The notes under the pieces are model-generated. The model made no database searches. It was given only the letters and a program-made list of their open reading frames with translations, and was not told the DNA's origin. Both the position numbers and the translations under genes were made by a program. DNA of 59,965 nt, from the NCBI RefSeq assembly GCF_040605455.1, contig NZ_JBEXCV010000038.1, positions 1-59,965 on the forward strand. The letters are read 5' to 3'. This DNA is from Embleya sp040605455 (GTDB taxonomy: Bacteria; Actinomycetota; Actinomycetes; Streptomycetales; Streptomycetaceae). The first letter of the stretch is position 1, and each line of letters starts with the position of its first letter. Of this stretch, positions 9,063-18,022 are shown piece by piece.

Positions 9063-9260
9063 GCCAAGGTACTGGCCGACCTGCCCGGCGACGTCGGCGC
9101 CAAGACCGGCACCGCGGAGGTGACCGAGGACGGCCCGAACAACGGCTGGCTGGTCGCCTACCGAGGCAACGTGGCCATCGCCTGCCTGGTCGAAGCCGGC
9201 ATCACCGGCGGTGGCTCGGCAGGCCCGATAGTGCACGACATCCTGGCCGCGGTGCGCTGA
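9063..9260 (+). pseudogene. C-terminal relic of a penicillin-binding protein transpeptidase
   Basis: Directly after the TetR stop codon, the frame 9063-9260 encodes about 66 residues with no start codon. It contains GAKTGTAEVTE, the third active-site motif (KTG) of a PBP transpeptidase, then NNGWLVAYRGNVAIACLVE and GGGSAGPIVHDILAAVR, a normal PBP C-terminus ending in TGA. The Ser-x-x-Lys and Ser-x-Asn motifs and everything upstream are missing. It is probably a remnant left by a deletion or by insertion of the TetR module. The hairpin just downstream may be its old terminator. Confidence 0.75.
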
Positions 9261-9303
9261 CCCGAGACAACGCCGCCCGCGAGCGCGGACCTCGTACGGC
9301 AAC

Positions 9304-9347
9304 CTCAAACGCCGACCGGGCCAAATTCAGCCCGGCCGGCGCTTGAG
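9304..9347. terminator. Hairpin of the common Streptomyces CTCAAACGCCG type
   Basis: CTCAAACGCCGACCGGGC (9304-9321) pairs with GCCCGGCCGGCGCTTGAG (9330-9347) at 16 of 18 positions around an 8-base loop. It lies between the PBP relic and the converging hydrolase gene and could stop transcription from both sides. There is no T-run, as is usual for this element. Confidence 0.7.
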
Positions 9348-9428
9348 GCCAAGTAGCCCGTCCGGCACCCGAGGACAGCAGACCGGCCGACCCCGATGCC
9401 CTTGCCCGGTCGGCCATACGGCCCGATC

Positions 9429-10349
9429 TCAGGACCCGAAGGCCAACCCCACACTCCGACCTATCTCGCGCCGTTGCAGGTAGAAACAGGCCTTGTGTGG
9501 CTCCGCCCCATGCTCGCCGGTGTAACCACCCCGCAGCACCGGCCCGCCCTCCGCGGGGACCGGGAACATCCGCGACAGAGTGGGATCGGCGGCCACGAGG
9601 TCGTCGCGATCGGCCAGGTTCACCCAGTTCTCGACGAACGCCGGCGGCTGCGCGGGCTGCGGTCGCACCCACGAGTCGACGACGGTGTCCGGGCCGAGCG
9701 GCGACCCGAGCGTGATCAACAGCGGCAGCGGCCTGCGCAGCCGGTGGGCGAGTTCGTAGGCGACCACCGCACCGAGCGAGTGCCCGATCACCACCTTGGT
9801 GTCGAAGCCGATTTCGGCACCGACCCGATCGAGCACCCGATTGCGGGTCTGATCATCCGTCAGATATCGGGTCAGCTGGGTCAGCGCCTTGTTCACGAAG
9901 CCACCGGCCGAGCCCGGCCCGTCGGCGGCGAACCAGCGCAGCCCCGCGAGCCCACACGTGGGGGAGAGCACGACGGTGCGACCCGTCTCCCCCGGCCCGC
10001 CCTCCAGGCGGGCTATCTCCCTTGCCGCGCGCTGCCGTTCCGGCGGAACCGAACCGCGGACCGCGGCGCGATCCAGCCATTCGCGACCGATGCGCGCGGT
10101 CACCTCGTGCTGGATGTCCTCGTCGATCATCTCGCCCTGCGACGGGTGTCGGCGGAGCAGGTCACCATAGAACGCCATCCGCGCGTCGATCCCGCGACGG
10201 GTGTGGCGGTACTTCCACAGACGATCCGCGACCTCGGGAAACCCCGCGGCCTTCACTCCCCGGGCCAGCCGTGGGACCCACTCCTCCTCGAGCGTGTGGG
10301 CCGACCTGTATTCCTGCGCGATCCCGTGTACCAGCACGATGGCGGCCAT
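9429..10349 (-). CDS. Alpha/beta hydrolase, lipase/esterase-like
   Basis: 306 residues. It starts with the beta-strand and oxyanion-loop pattern AAIVLVHGI. The nucleophile elbow is GHSLGAVVAYE (G-x-S-x-G). Likely catalytic acid and base are in NLADRDDLVAADP and in the C-terminal GEHGAEPHK region. No signal peptide is visible, so it is probably cytoplasmic. The ATG at 10349 (MAAIVLV) is five bases after GGAGGGG, better than the in-frame ATG at 10364. The segment SPTCGLAGL resembles a stretch of the MetE-like protein by chance. Substrate unknown. Confidence 0.75.
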   Translation of the reverse strand: MAAIVLVHGIAQEYRSAHTLEEEWVPRLARGVKAAGFPEVADRLWKYRHTRRGIDARMAFYGDLLRRHPSQGEMIDEDIQHEVTARIGREWLDRAAVRGSVPPERQRAAREIARLEGGPGETGRTVVLSPTCGLAGLRWFAADGPGSAGGFVNKALTQLTRYLTDDQTRNRVLDRVGAEIGFDTKVVIGHSLGAVVAYELAHRLRRPLPLLITLGSPLGPDTVVDSWVRPQPAQPPAFVENWVNLADRDDLVAADPTLSRMFPVPAEGGPVLRGGYTGEHGAEPHKACFYLQRREIGRSVGLAFGS

Positions 10350-10798
10350 CGTGTCCCCTCCCAAGCCCCGAGTCCTTGACGAGCGCGCTCTCGGACGCCG
10401 GGCCCAAGAGTTGTGCGAAGGGCCGATCGACGCGGGGGGACGCAGACCGGAGAGTGGCTTCGCAACGTTCTCTTACCCAGTCGGTAACGGAAGTTGGCAT
10501 TTGAGTGAAGTTACTTCCGGGTTGTTCGGCGAGATGTGCCATCCGGCCGGAAATATTCGCACCTGCGTCCCCGATCCGACGGCACGGCCCGGCCTACGAG
10601 CCGGCCACGACCCGGGCCGGCGGGCCCCGACAGGCCACCCCGCCGCAGTGAATCCGCAGCCCGTCCATCGAACGGCACGGGTGGCCGGGCGGGATCACGA
10701 ACCCCGCGCCACCGGCCGACGGGTGGGAACGAAAAACCCTCGCCTCCGGCCAATAGACTGGCCTCCCACACCCGACGAAACCGAAGGAACCCGCCTGC
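10350..10798. other. Intergenic region upstream of gatC
   Basis: 449 bases separate the divergent hydrolase and gatC genes; I see no convincing gene. TAGACT at 10754-10759 is a plausible -10 box for gatC about 40 bases upstream of its ATG, but no clear -35 box is seen. GAAGGA ahead of 10799 is the gatC ribosome binding site. Confidence 0.45.
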
Positions 10799-11095
10799 AT
10801 GCCTGGCATCACGCGCGAGGAGGTCGCCCACCTCGCCCGGCTGTCGCGGCTGGAGCTCGGGGCCGAGGAGCTTGATCACCTCGCCGCGCAGCTCGACGAC
10901 ATCATCGGCGCGGTCGCCCGCGTCGCCGAGGTCGCAGCCGACGACATCCCGCCGACCTCGCACCCGCTGCCGCTGACCAACGTCATGCGGCCGGACGTCA
11001 TCCGCCCCGGGCTCACCCCCGAGGAGGCGCTGTCCGGTGCGCCGGCCGCCGAAGAGCAGCGTTTCCGGGTGCCCCGCATCCTGGGAGAGGAGTGA
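10799..11095 (+). CDS. gatC: Glutamyl/aspartyl-tRNA amidotransferase subunit C
   Basis: 98 residues, the normal length. The N-terminus ITREEVAHLARLSRLEL and the middle VAEVAADDIPPTSHPLPLTNVMRPD are typical of GatC, which wraps around GatA and stabilises the complex. GatCAB converts Glu-tRNA(Gln), and often Asp-tRNA(Asn), to the amidated forms. It is the first gene of the gat operon. Its stop TGA overlaps the GTG start of gatA by two bases, so translation is probably coupled. Confidence 0.93.
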   Translation: MPGITREEVAHLARLSRLELGAEELDHLAAQLDDIIGAVARVAEVAADDIPPTSHPLPLTNVMRPDVIRPGLTPEEALSGAPAAEEQRFRVPRILGEE

Positions 11096-12594
11096 CGGCC
11101 ATGACCGAGACCATTCGCTGGACCGCGGCCGAAACCGCCTCCGCCATCGCCGACGGCAAGGTCACCGCCGTCGAGGTCGCCCAGGCCCACCTGGACCGCA
11201 TCGAGGCCGTCGACGCCAAGGTGCACGCGTTCCTGCACGTGGACGCGGACGGCGCGCTCGCCGCGGCCAAGGCCGTCGACGACGCCCGCGCGCGTGGCGA
11301 CCGGCTCGGCCCGCTGGCCGGCGTGCCGCTCGCGCTCAAGGACGTGTTCACCACCAAGGGCGTGCCGACCACGTGCGGGTCGAAAATGCTCGACGGTTGG
11401 AAGCCGCCGTACGACGCGACGCTGACCCGCCGGCTCAAGGACGCGGGCGTGGTCATCCTCGGCAAGACCAACATGGACGAGTTCGCCATGGGGTCCTCCA
11501 CCGAGAACTCCGCGTACGGCCCGACCGGCAACCCGTGGGACCCGAGCCGGGTTCCGGGCGGCTCCGGCGGCGGTTCGGCCGCCGCCATCGCGTCCTTCCA
11601 GGCGCCGCTGGCGATCGGCACCGACACCGGCGGCTCGATCCGCCAGCCCGCCGCGCTCACCGGCACGGTCGGCGTCAAGCCCACCTACGGCGGCGTCTCC
11701 CGTTACGGCCTGGTCGCCTTCTCCTCCTCGCTCGACCAGGGCGGCCCGTGCGCACGTACGGTGCTCGACGCCGCACTGCTGCACGAGGCGATCGCCGGGC
11801 ACGACCCACTCGACTCGACCTCGATCGACGCACCGGTGCCGAACGTGGTCGAGGCCGCGCGCAGCGGCAGCGTCAAGGGCCTGCGGATCGGCGTGGTCAA
11901 GGAGTTCGCCGGCGAGGGCTACCAGGCGGGCGTCCTGGCGCGATTCGCCGAGGCGGTCGAGCTGCTGCGCGAGCTGGGCGCCGAGATCGTCGAGATCTCC
12001 TGCCCGAACTTCACCTACGCGATGCCGGCCTACTACCTGATCGCGCCCTCGGAGGCGTCGTCCAACCTCGCCCGCTTCGACGCGATGCGCTACGGCCTGC
12101 GGGTCGGCGACGACGGCGAGCACTCGGCCGAGGAGGTCATGTCGCTGACCCGTGAGGCCGGCTTCGGCGCCGAGGTCAAGCGCCGGATCATGCTCGGCAC
12201 GTACGCGCTGTCCTCGGGCTACTACGACGCGTACTACGGCCAGGCGCAGAAGGTCCGCACGCTCATCACGCGCGACTTCGAGGCCGCCTTCGGGCAGGTG
12301 GACGTGCTGATCTCGCCGACCACGCCGACCACCGCGTTCCCGATCGGGGAGCGCGCGGACGACCCGATGGCGATGTACCTCGCGGACCTGTGCACCATCC
12401 CGTCCAACCTCGCGGGCAACGCCGCGATGTCGCTGCCGTGCGGCCTCGCGGACGAGGACGGCCTGCCGGTCGGCCTGCAGATCATCGCGCCGGCCATGGC
12501 CGACGACCGGCTGTATCGGGTGGGTGCCGCCGTCGAGGCCGCCTACCTGTCCCGCTGGGGAGCCCCGCTGCTCGACCGCGCACCCGCGCTCTGA
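11092..12594 (+). CDS. gatA: Glutamyl/aspartyl-tRNA amidotransferase subunit A
   Basis: 500-residue amidase-signature enzyme that releases ammonia from glutamine for GatB. The Ser-cisSer-Lys triad is visible: Lys83 in LALKDVF, Ser158 in PGGSGGGSAAA and Ser182 in DTGGSIRQPAA. The GTG at 11092 overlaps the gatC stop; an ATG at 11101, also near GGAGAGGAG, is an alternative start. It is followed 16 bases later by a small membrane protein gene and then gatB. Confidence 0.95.
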   Translation: MTAMTETIRWTAAETASAIADGKVTAVEVAQAHLDRIEAVDAKVHAFLHVDADGALAAAKAVDDARARGDRLGPLAGVPLALKDVFTTKGVPTTCGSKMLDGWKPPYDATLTRRLKDAGVVILGKTNMDEFAMGSSTENSAYGPTGNPWDPSRVPGGSGGGSAAAIASFQAPLAIGTDTGGSIRQPAALTGTVGVKPTYGGVSRYGLVAFSSSLDQGGPCARTVLDAALLHEAIAGHDPLDSTSIDAPVPNVVEAARSGSVKGLRIGVVKEFAGEGYQAGVLARFAEAVELLRELGAEIVEISCPNFTYAMPAYYLIAPSEASSNLARFDAMRYGLRVGDDGEHSAEEVMSLTREAGFGAEVKRRIMLGTYALSSGYYDAYYGQAQKVRTLITRDFEAAFGQVDVLISPTTPTTAFPIGERADDPMAMYLADLCTIPSNLAGNAAMSLPCGLADEDGLPVGLQIIAPAMADDRLYRVGAAVEAAYLSRWGAPLLDRAPAL

Positions 12595-12610
12595 CTTTCC
12601 AGGAGTCGAT

Positions 12611-12847
12611 ATGGCCAAGAAGAAGAAAGCCCCCAAGAGCAACGTCGCCAAGGTCTTCAGCGTCGGCATGCAGCTGTTCGGCGCGATCGGCGTGATCAAG
12701 CAGATCAAGGAGGCCCGCGGCAAGAACGACAAGTTGGAACTGGCCGACGCGGTGATCAGCGCCGCCGCCGTGGTCACCGGGTTCGCGCTGCTGATCCGTG
12801 CCATGCGCGAGGTCGAGGAAGAGCTGACGGAGGCCGACGTCCTGTGA
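12611..12847 (+). CDS. Small hydrophobic protein inside the gat operon
   Basis: 78 residues. A very basic start (MAKKKKAPKSNVAK) leads into two hydrophobic stretches (VFSVGMQLFGAIGVI and VISAAAVVTGFALLIRAM) and an acidic end (EVEEELTEADVL). Two membrane-associated helices are likely. AGGAG lies six bases before the ATG, and the TGA overlaps the gatB GTG (GTGA), so it is a real translated member of the operon. No function is known to me. Confidence 0.8.
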   Translation: MAKKKKAPKSNVAKVFSVGMQLFGAIGVIKQIKEARGKNDKLELADAVISAAAVVTGFALLIRAMREVEEELTEADVL

Positions 12848-14346
12848 GTACCACCAGCCTGATGTCCTACGAGGACGCGCTGGAGACCTACGACCCGGTG
12901 ATGGGCCTGGAGGTCCACGTCGAGCTGGGCACCGCGACCAAGATGTTCTGCGGCTGCTCGACCGAGTTCGGCGCGGAGCCCAACAGCCAGGTCTGTCCGA
13001 CCTGTCTGGGCATGCCCGGCGCGCTGCCCGTGGTCAACGCGGTCGCGGTCGAGTCGGCGATCCGGATCGGTCTCGCGCTCAACTGCAACATCGCCGAGTG
13101 GTGCCGCTTCGCCCGGAAGAACTACTTCTATCCGGACATGCCGAAGAACTTCCAGACCTCGCAGTACGACGAGCCGATCGCGTTCGACGGGTACCTCGAC
13201 GTCCAGGTCGAGGGCAAGACCTGGCGGGTGGAGATCGAGCGCGCGCACATGGAGGAGGACACCGGCAAGTCGCTGCACATGGGCGGCGCCACCGGTCGCA
13301 TCCACGGCGCGGACTACTCGCTGCTCGACTACAACCGGTGCGGCATCCCGCTGATCGAGATCGTCACCAAGCCGATCGAGGGCGCGGGCGAACTGGCTCC
13401 GCTGGTGGCCAAGGCGTACGTGGCCGAGCTGCGCGAGTTGATCCGCGCGCTCGGGGTGTCCGAGGCCCGGATGGAGCTCGGTCAGATGCGCTGCGACGCG
13501 AACCTGTCGCTGCGCCCCAAGGGCCGGGAGAAGTTCGGCACCCGCAGCGAGACCAAGAACGTCAACTCGTTGCGTTCGGTCGAGCGGGCCATCCGGTTCG
13601 AGATCCAACGGCACGCCACCGTCCTGACCGACGGCGGCACCATCGTGCAGGAGACCCGGCACTTCCACGAGGAAGACGGCAGCACCACGGCCGGTCGGAT
13701 CAAGGAAGAGGCCGAGGACTACCGCTACTTCCCCGAGCCCGATCTGGTGCCCGTGGCGCCCGCGCGCGAGTGGGTCGAGGAACTGCGCGCCACGCTGCCC
13801 GAGCTGCCGTCGCTGCGCCGCGCCCGACTTCAAGCCGAGTGGGGCGTCAACGACTTCGAGATGCAGTCGATGGTCAACGCCGGTGTGCTCGACGTGATCC
13901 TGGCCACGATCGACGCCGGGGCCGACGCGGACGCGGCGCGCAAGTGGTGGCTGGGCGAGCTGTCCCGGCGGGCCAACGAGCGCGGCATCGAGGTGGCCAC
14001 GCTGCCGATCACGGCGGCCCAGGTCGCCCGTGTGGCGGCGCTGGTCAAGAGCGGCGAGCTGAACGACAAGCTGGCCCGCCAGGTGATCGACGGCGTGCTC
14101 GCCGGCGAGGGCGAGCCGGACGCGGTGGTCGAGGCGCGCGGGCTCAAGGTCGTCTCCGACGACTCCGCGCTCGGCGCGGCGGTGGACGAGGCGATCGCGG
14201 CCAACGCGGGCATCGCCGACAAGATCCGCGGCGGCAAGGTGCAGGCGGTCGGGGCCCTGGTCGGCGCGGTCATGAAGACCACGCGCGGGCAGGCCGACGC
14301 GGCCCGGGTGCGCGAGCTGATCCTGGAGCGCCTGGGCGTGTCCTGA
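12844..14346 (+). CDS. gatB: Aspartyl/glutamyl-tRNA amidotransferase subunit B
   Basis: 500 residues. GatB phosphorylates the mischarged aminoacyl-tRNA and amidates it with ammonia channelled from GatA. The N-terminus MGLEVHVELGTATKMFCG and the Cys pairs in CGCSTEF and CPTCLGMPG form the zinc site. The C-terminal 150 residues are the helical YqeY-like tRNA-binding domain. The GTG at 12844 overlaps the preceding stop. It ends the operon, followed by a strong hairpin. Confidence 0.95.
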   Translation: MSTTSLMSYEDALETYDPVMGLEVHVELGTATKMFCGCSTEFGAEPNSQVCPTCLGMPGALPVVNAVAVESAIRIGLALNCNIAEWCRFARKNYFYPDMPKNFQTSQYDEPIAFDGYLDVQVEGKTWRVEIERAHMEEDTGKSLHMGGATGRIHGADYSLLDYNRCGIPLIEIVTKPIEGAGELAPLVAKAYVAELRELIRALGVSEARMELGQMRCDANLSLRPKGREKFGTRSETKNVNSLRSVERAIRFEIQRHATVLTDGGTIVQETRHFHEEDGSTTAGRIKEEAEDYRYFPEPDLVPVAPAREWVEELRATLPELPSLRRARLQAEWGVNDFEMQSMVNAGVLDVILATIDAGADADAARKWWLGELSRRANERGIEVATLPITAAQVARVAALVKSGELNDKLARQVIDGVLAGEGEPDAVVEARGLKVVSDDSALGAAVDEAIAANAGIADKIRGGKVQAVGALVGAVMKTTRGQADAARVRELILERLGVS

Positions 14347-14371
14347 CGGAACACCACTCGGTCGAACCGAG

Positions 14372-14406
14372 AAGGGCCCTCGATCGCACCGCGATCGAGG
14401 GCCCTT
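14372..14406 (+). terminator. Hairpin terminator after gatB
   Basis: AAGGGCCCTCGATCGC (14372-14387) and its exact reverse complement at 14391-14406 form a perfect 16-base stem with a 3-base loop, 26 bases after the gatB stop. There is no T-run downstream. Confidence 0.85.
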
Positions 14407-14639
14407 GGTCGGGTATGCCCGCTGTGCACCCGCGGACCGGGGCGATGCGATGTTCGGCTGGGGTTCTCCTCAGGTCTGTTCGACCCCCTTATCGGGCTCT
14501 CCCGGGGCGCCTTAGATCGATCCCGGACGAGCCGAGCACTCCGAATGCGGCATCCGACCGATGCCCGCAGGCCCCCTGGGACGCGAGGCTCGTACCACGA
14601 GCCGGAGCGACCGGCTCGGGTGACCAGGAGGTCGACACC

Positions 14640-14864
14640 ATGTTGGAGTACGAACTGTTCCAGGCCCGTGAGCGCGAGCTGCGGGCGACCGCCGACCAGG
14701 ACCGGGTGGTCCGTGAGGCGCTGCGAGCCGGCCGGCGTGCGGCCAAGGCGGCCCGGGTGGCCCGGCGCGAGGAGCGGCGAACCGGCCAAGGTGCCGGCGG
14801 GCTCAGCTCCGATCGCGGCCTGATCGGGTGGCGGGTATCCGGTCTGCACCTGCACGCGCGGTGA
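14640..14864 (+). CDS. Small charged helical protein
   Basis: 74 residues, starting MLEYELFQARERELRATADQ; very rich in Arg and Ala, and probably one long helix with a flexible tail. AGGAGG lies eight bases before the ATG, which is good support for translation. It resembles small uncharacterised Streptomyces proteins beginning MLEYEL. Function unknown. It stands alone between the gat operon and the LuxR-family gene. Confidence 0.65.
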   Translation: MLEYELFQARERELRATADQDRVVREALRAGRRAAKAARVARREERRTGQGAGGLSSDRGLIGWRVSGLHLHAR

Positions 14865-14965
14865 GCACGTGATACCCGCCACGCCCGCCGAAACTCCTTG
14901 GTTGACCTGCGCAAACGGGTTTCGCCGGGCGTGAAAACCCCGGCTGCGAAGCGGAGGAGCATGAC

Positions 14966-17911
14966 ATGCTCGGCACTGTGGCGAGTACTTCTGTTTCCCC
15001 CGTGTTCGTAGGCCGGTCATTGGAAATGGCGCGGTTCCTCACGGCTTTGCGCGAAGCCGACGAGGGCACGCCGGGCGTCGTGCTCGTCGGGGGCGAGGCC
15101 GGCGTCGGCAAGACGCGCCTGCTCCAGGAGTTCCTGGAGCGCGCCGAGGCACAGGGCGCGGTGACCGCCGTCGGCGGTTGTCTGGAGTTGGGCGCGGAGA
15201 GCCTGCCGTTCGCGCCGATCTCGGCGGCGCTGCGCACCCTCTCCCGCCGGATCGGCCCCGAACTGGCCGAGGCGGTCGCCGGGCGCGAGCGCGACCTCGC
15301 GTGGCTGCTTCCCGACTTGGCGCCGGGCACGATCGCACGCGACGGCGAGTTCGACCGGGTCCGGCTGTTCGAGCTGATGCTCGGCCTGCTGGAGCGACTG
15401 GGCGGCGACCGTACGCTCGTGATCGCGATCGAGGACCTGCACTGGGCCGACTCCTCCACGCGGGAGCTGCTCGGCTTCCTGTTCCGGCTGCTGCGCACCG
15501 GCCGGATCCTGATCGTGGGGACGTATCGGGCGGACGCGGTCGGCCGGCGGCATCCGCTGCGATCCTTCCTGGCCGAGCTGGATCGGGTGCACAACGTCTC
15601 CCGAATCGACCTGGCCAGGCTCACCCGGGCCCAGGTCGGCGACCAGTTGCGCGGCATCCTGCGCGAGGATCCGCCGCGCCGGTTGATCCGCCAGATCTTC
15701 CAGAAGTCCGAGGGGAACGCGTTCTTCGTCGAGGAACTCGCGTGCAGCATCCGGGACGGCCAGCTCACCGGCATCTCCGACACGCTGCGTGATCTGCTGC
15801 TGATCCGGATCGAGGAGTTGTCGGAGGACACCCAGAAGGTGATCCGACTGGCTGCGATCGGCGGGGTCACCGTCGGCCACCGGCTGCTCACCGAGGTCTC
15901 CTGGCTGGATCCGGACCGCCTGGAGGAGGCGCTGCGCACGGCGGTGTCCGCGCACGTGCTGGTGCCGGTCGGCGAGGAGTTCCAGTTCCGCCATTCGCTG
16001 GTGCGCACCGCGATCCGCGAGGACCTGATGCCGGGTGAGCGGGTCCGGCTCTACGCCACCTTCGCCGAGGCGCTCGAGCGCTGTCCGGACATGGTCACCG
16101 CCGACGAACTGCGCGGGCGGATCGCGACCTACTGGTTCCACGCCGGCAAGGCGGTCAAGGCACTGCCGGCGGTGCTCGCCGCGGCCGAGGCCGCACGCGA
16201 GCGGTATGCCTTCGACGAGCGCACCCGGCTGCTGGAGCGGGCGCTGCTGCTGTGGGAACAGGTGCCCGATCCGGAGCAACTGAGCGGTCGCCGGTTGCTC
16301 GACATCTACATGGAGGCGGTCACCGCGGCCCGACTGGGCAGCGAGCGCGAGTTGGCCATCCACTTCTGCAAGCGCGCCATCCAACTGGTGGACCCGGTCG
16401 CCGAGCCCGAATTGGCCGCGTTCCTGTGGCGGGAGAAGGCCCGCGGCCTGCGCAATCTGTGTCGCTCGTCGGGCCGGCCGGAGCTGCGCCGGGCCCAACA
16501 GATCCTGGAGGGGCTGCCGCCGTCGATGGAACAGGCCCGGGTGCTCGCGCACATCGCCCGGGACCGCATGCTCGACGGCGAGGGCGGCGAGGCGATAGCC
16601 GAGGCCATGCTCGCGCTGGAGCGCGCGCGCACCGTGGACAGCCCCGACATCGAGGCGGAGGCGCGCAAGACGCTCGCGTGCGGCCTGGTGCAGGTCGGCC
16701 GGATCGAGGAGGGGATGGCGCAACTCGCGCTGGCCGAGGAAGGCGCGATCAGAAGCAGTGAGCCGGACAGCCTGGTGCACATCCTGAGCAACAAGGCGTC
16801 GTTGCTGGAGGGACTGGGCCGGCACCGGGAGAGCGCGGTGGCCGCGCGGCGCGCGATGGAGATCGCCGCCGAGCGCGGACTCACCCGCACGTCGGGCTCG
16901 TTCGCGCTGGGCAACCTCGCCGAGTCGCTGCTCTCGGCCGGCGACTGGGCCGACCTGGAGACGCTGGTGGAGAAGACCCTCGACTTGGACCCCGGGCCGC
17001 AGACCACCCGCCACCTCGAACTGCAACTGGTCGACCTGTGCCTGGCCCGCGGCGACGTGCGCGGTGCGACCGCGCATCTCAGGCGCTCCCGGCTGGCCGC
17101 CGGCTCGCGCTATGTCGAGGCGCAATACGCGATCCCGCTGGCGCGTGCCGAGATCCGGGTGGCCGAGGCACAGGGCCGGCTGGACGAATCCCGCGAGGCG
17201 CTGGTCGCGGCCCTGGAGGGGGTCGGCTGCCCGCCGGGCCACCAGCGCTACATGTGGCAACTGCTCGCCGACGCGGCCGCGAACGAGGCTGACGCGCGCA
17301 CCTCGACCGTGCGCCCGCGCGAATCCGAACTCAAGGCCCGCCAGGACATCGCCGATCGGATCGCGGCGATGGCCGGGTCGCTGGCGGTGGACTGCGCGCT
17401 GGACGCGGCGTACGCATCGCTGGTCAAGGCCGAGCTGGCCCGGGCGGCCGGCACCGACGACGCCGAGCTGTGGGGCCGGGTCGTCTGCGCCTGGGAGTTG
17501 ACCGAGCAGCCCTACCGCACGGCCTGGGCTCGATTCCGGCACGCGGAGACCCTCCTCGCCGCCGGCGACCGCGACGCCGCCGCGCTCCCGCTGGCCGCCG
17601 CCGCGGAAGTGGCCCTCCTCCTGGACGCCAAGACCCTGCGCGAACTCATCGACCTGCTCACCCGCCGCGCCCGGATGGCCCCCACCGCCCAGGGCGACAC
17701 CGGCACGCCGCTGCCGGCCCTGACTCCACGCGAGATCGACGTCCTGCGGCTGGTCGCCGACGGCCGCAGCAACCGACAGATCGCCGAAGAGCTCTACATC
17801 AGCGTCAAGACGGCCAGCGTCCACGTGTCCAACATCCTGGCCAAACTGGAGGTGACCGGCCGAGGCGAAGCCGCGGCGGTGGCCCACCGGTTGCACCTGG
17901 TCGACGGCTAG
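14966..17911 (+). CDS. Large LuxR-family ATPase regulator (LAL/MalT-like)
   Basis: 981 residues. The N-terminal AAA/STAND ATPase has Walker A GGEAGVGKT (residues 42-50) and Walker B VIAIEDLHWAD (about 152-162). The long middle is Ala/Leu/Arg-rich and helical, like TPR repeats. The last 65 residues are a LuxR-type HTH (TPREIDVLRLVADGRSNRQI ... EELYISVKTASVHVSNILAK). It is likely a ligand- and ATP-controlled transcription activator. GGAGGAG precedes the ATG at 14966. There is no adjacent biosynthetic cluster, so the target is unknown. Confidence 0.9.
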   Translation: MLGTVASTSVSPVFVGRSLEMARFLTALREADEGTPGVVLVGGEAGVGKTRLLQEFLERAEAQGAVTAVGGCLELGAESLPFAPISAALRTLSRRIGPELAEAVAGRERDLAWLLPDLAPGTIARDGEFDRVRLFELMLGLLERLGGDRTLVIAIEDLHWADSSTRELLGFLFRLLRTGRILIVGTYRADAVGRRHPLRSFLAELDRVHNVSRIDLARLTRAQVGDQLRGILREDPPRRLIRQIFQKSEGNAFFVEELACSIRDGQLTGISDTLRDLLLIRIEELSEDTQKVIRLAAIGGVTVGHRLLTEVSWLDPDRLEEALRTAVSAHVLVPVGEEFQFRHSLVRTAIREDLMPGERVRLYATFAEALERCPDMVTADELRGRIATYWFHAGKAVKALPAVLAAAEAARERYAFDERTRLLERALLLWEQVPDPEQLSGRRLLDIYMEAVTAARLGSERELAIHFCKRAIQLVDPVAEPELAAFLWREKARGLRNLCRSSGRPELRRAQQILEGLPPSMEQARVLAHIARDRMLDGEGGEAIAEAMLALERARTVDSPDIEAEARKTLACGLVQVGRIEEGMAQLALAEEGAIRSSEPDSLVHILSNKASLLEGLGRHRESAVAARRAMEIAAERGLTRTSGSFALGNLAESLLSAGDWADLETLVEKTLDLDPGPQTTRHLELQLVDLCLARGDVRGATAHLRRSRLAAGSRYVEAQYAIPLARAEIRVAEAQGRLDESREALVAALEGVGCPPGHQRYMWQLLADAAANEADARTSTVRPRESELKARQDIADRIAAMAGSLAVDCALDAAYASLVKAELARAAGTDDAELWGRVVCAWELTEQPYRTAWARFRHAETLLAAGDRDAAALPLAAAAEVALLLDAKTLRELIDLLTRRARMAPTAQGDTGTPLPALTPREIDVLRLVADGRSNRQIAEELYISVKTASVHVSNILAKLEVTGRGEAAAVAHRLHLVDG

Positions 17912-18022
17912 CTCACGAGGCCGGAGCGGGCCGCCCCGATACCCGTGAAACCCCAACCGCCGCATCCAAGGCGACTGGTGGAGCCGGCGGGTGCGGCCCG
18001 AGCCGACCAAACGCAACCGCGG

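Noticed and set aside
9925..9970. Shared PTCGLAG in the hydrolase and the MetE-like protein, with a similar CCACACGTGGGGG DNA stretch
   Set aside because: Only seven residues agree, the protein families are unrelated and the surroundings differ; chance or codon bias is enough.
10876..13833. A 985-codon minus-strand frame opposite gatCAB
   Set aside because: Antisense to certain gat genes; no domain or ribosome site.
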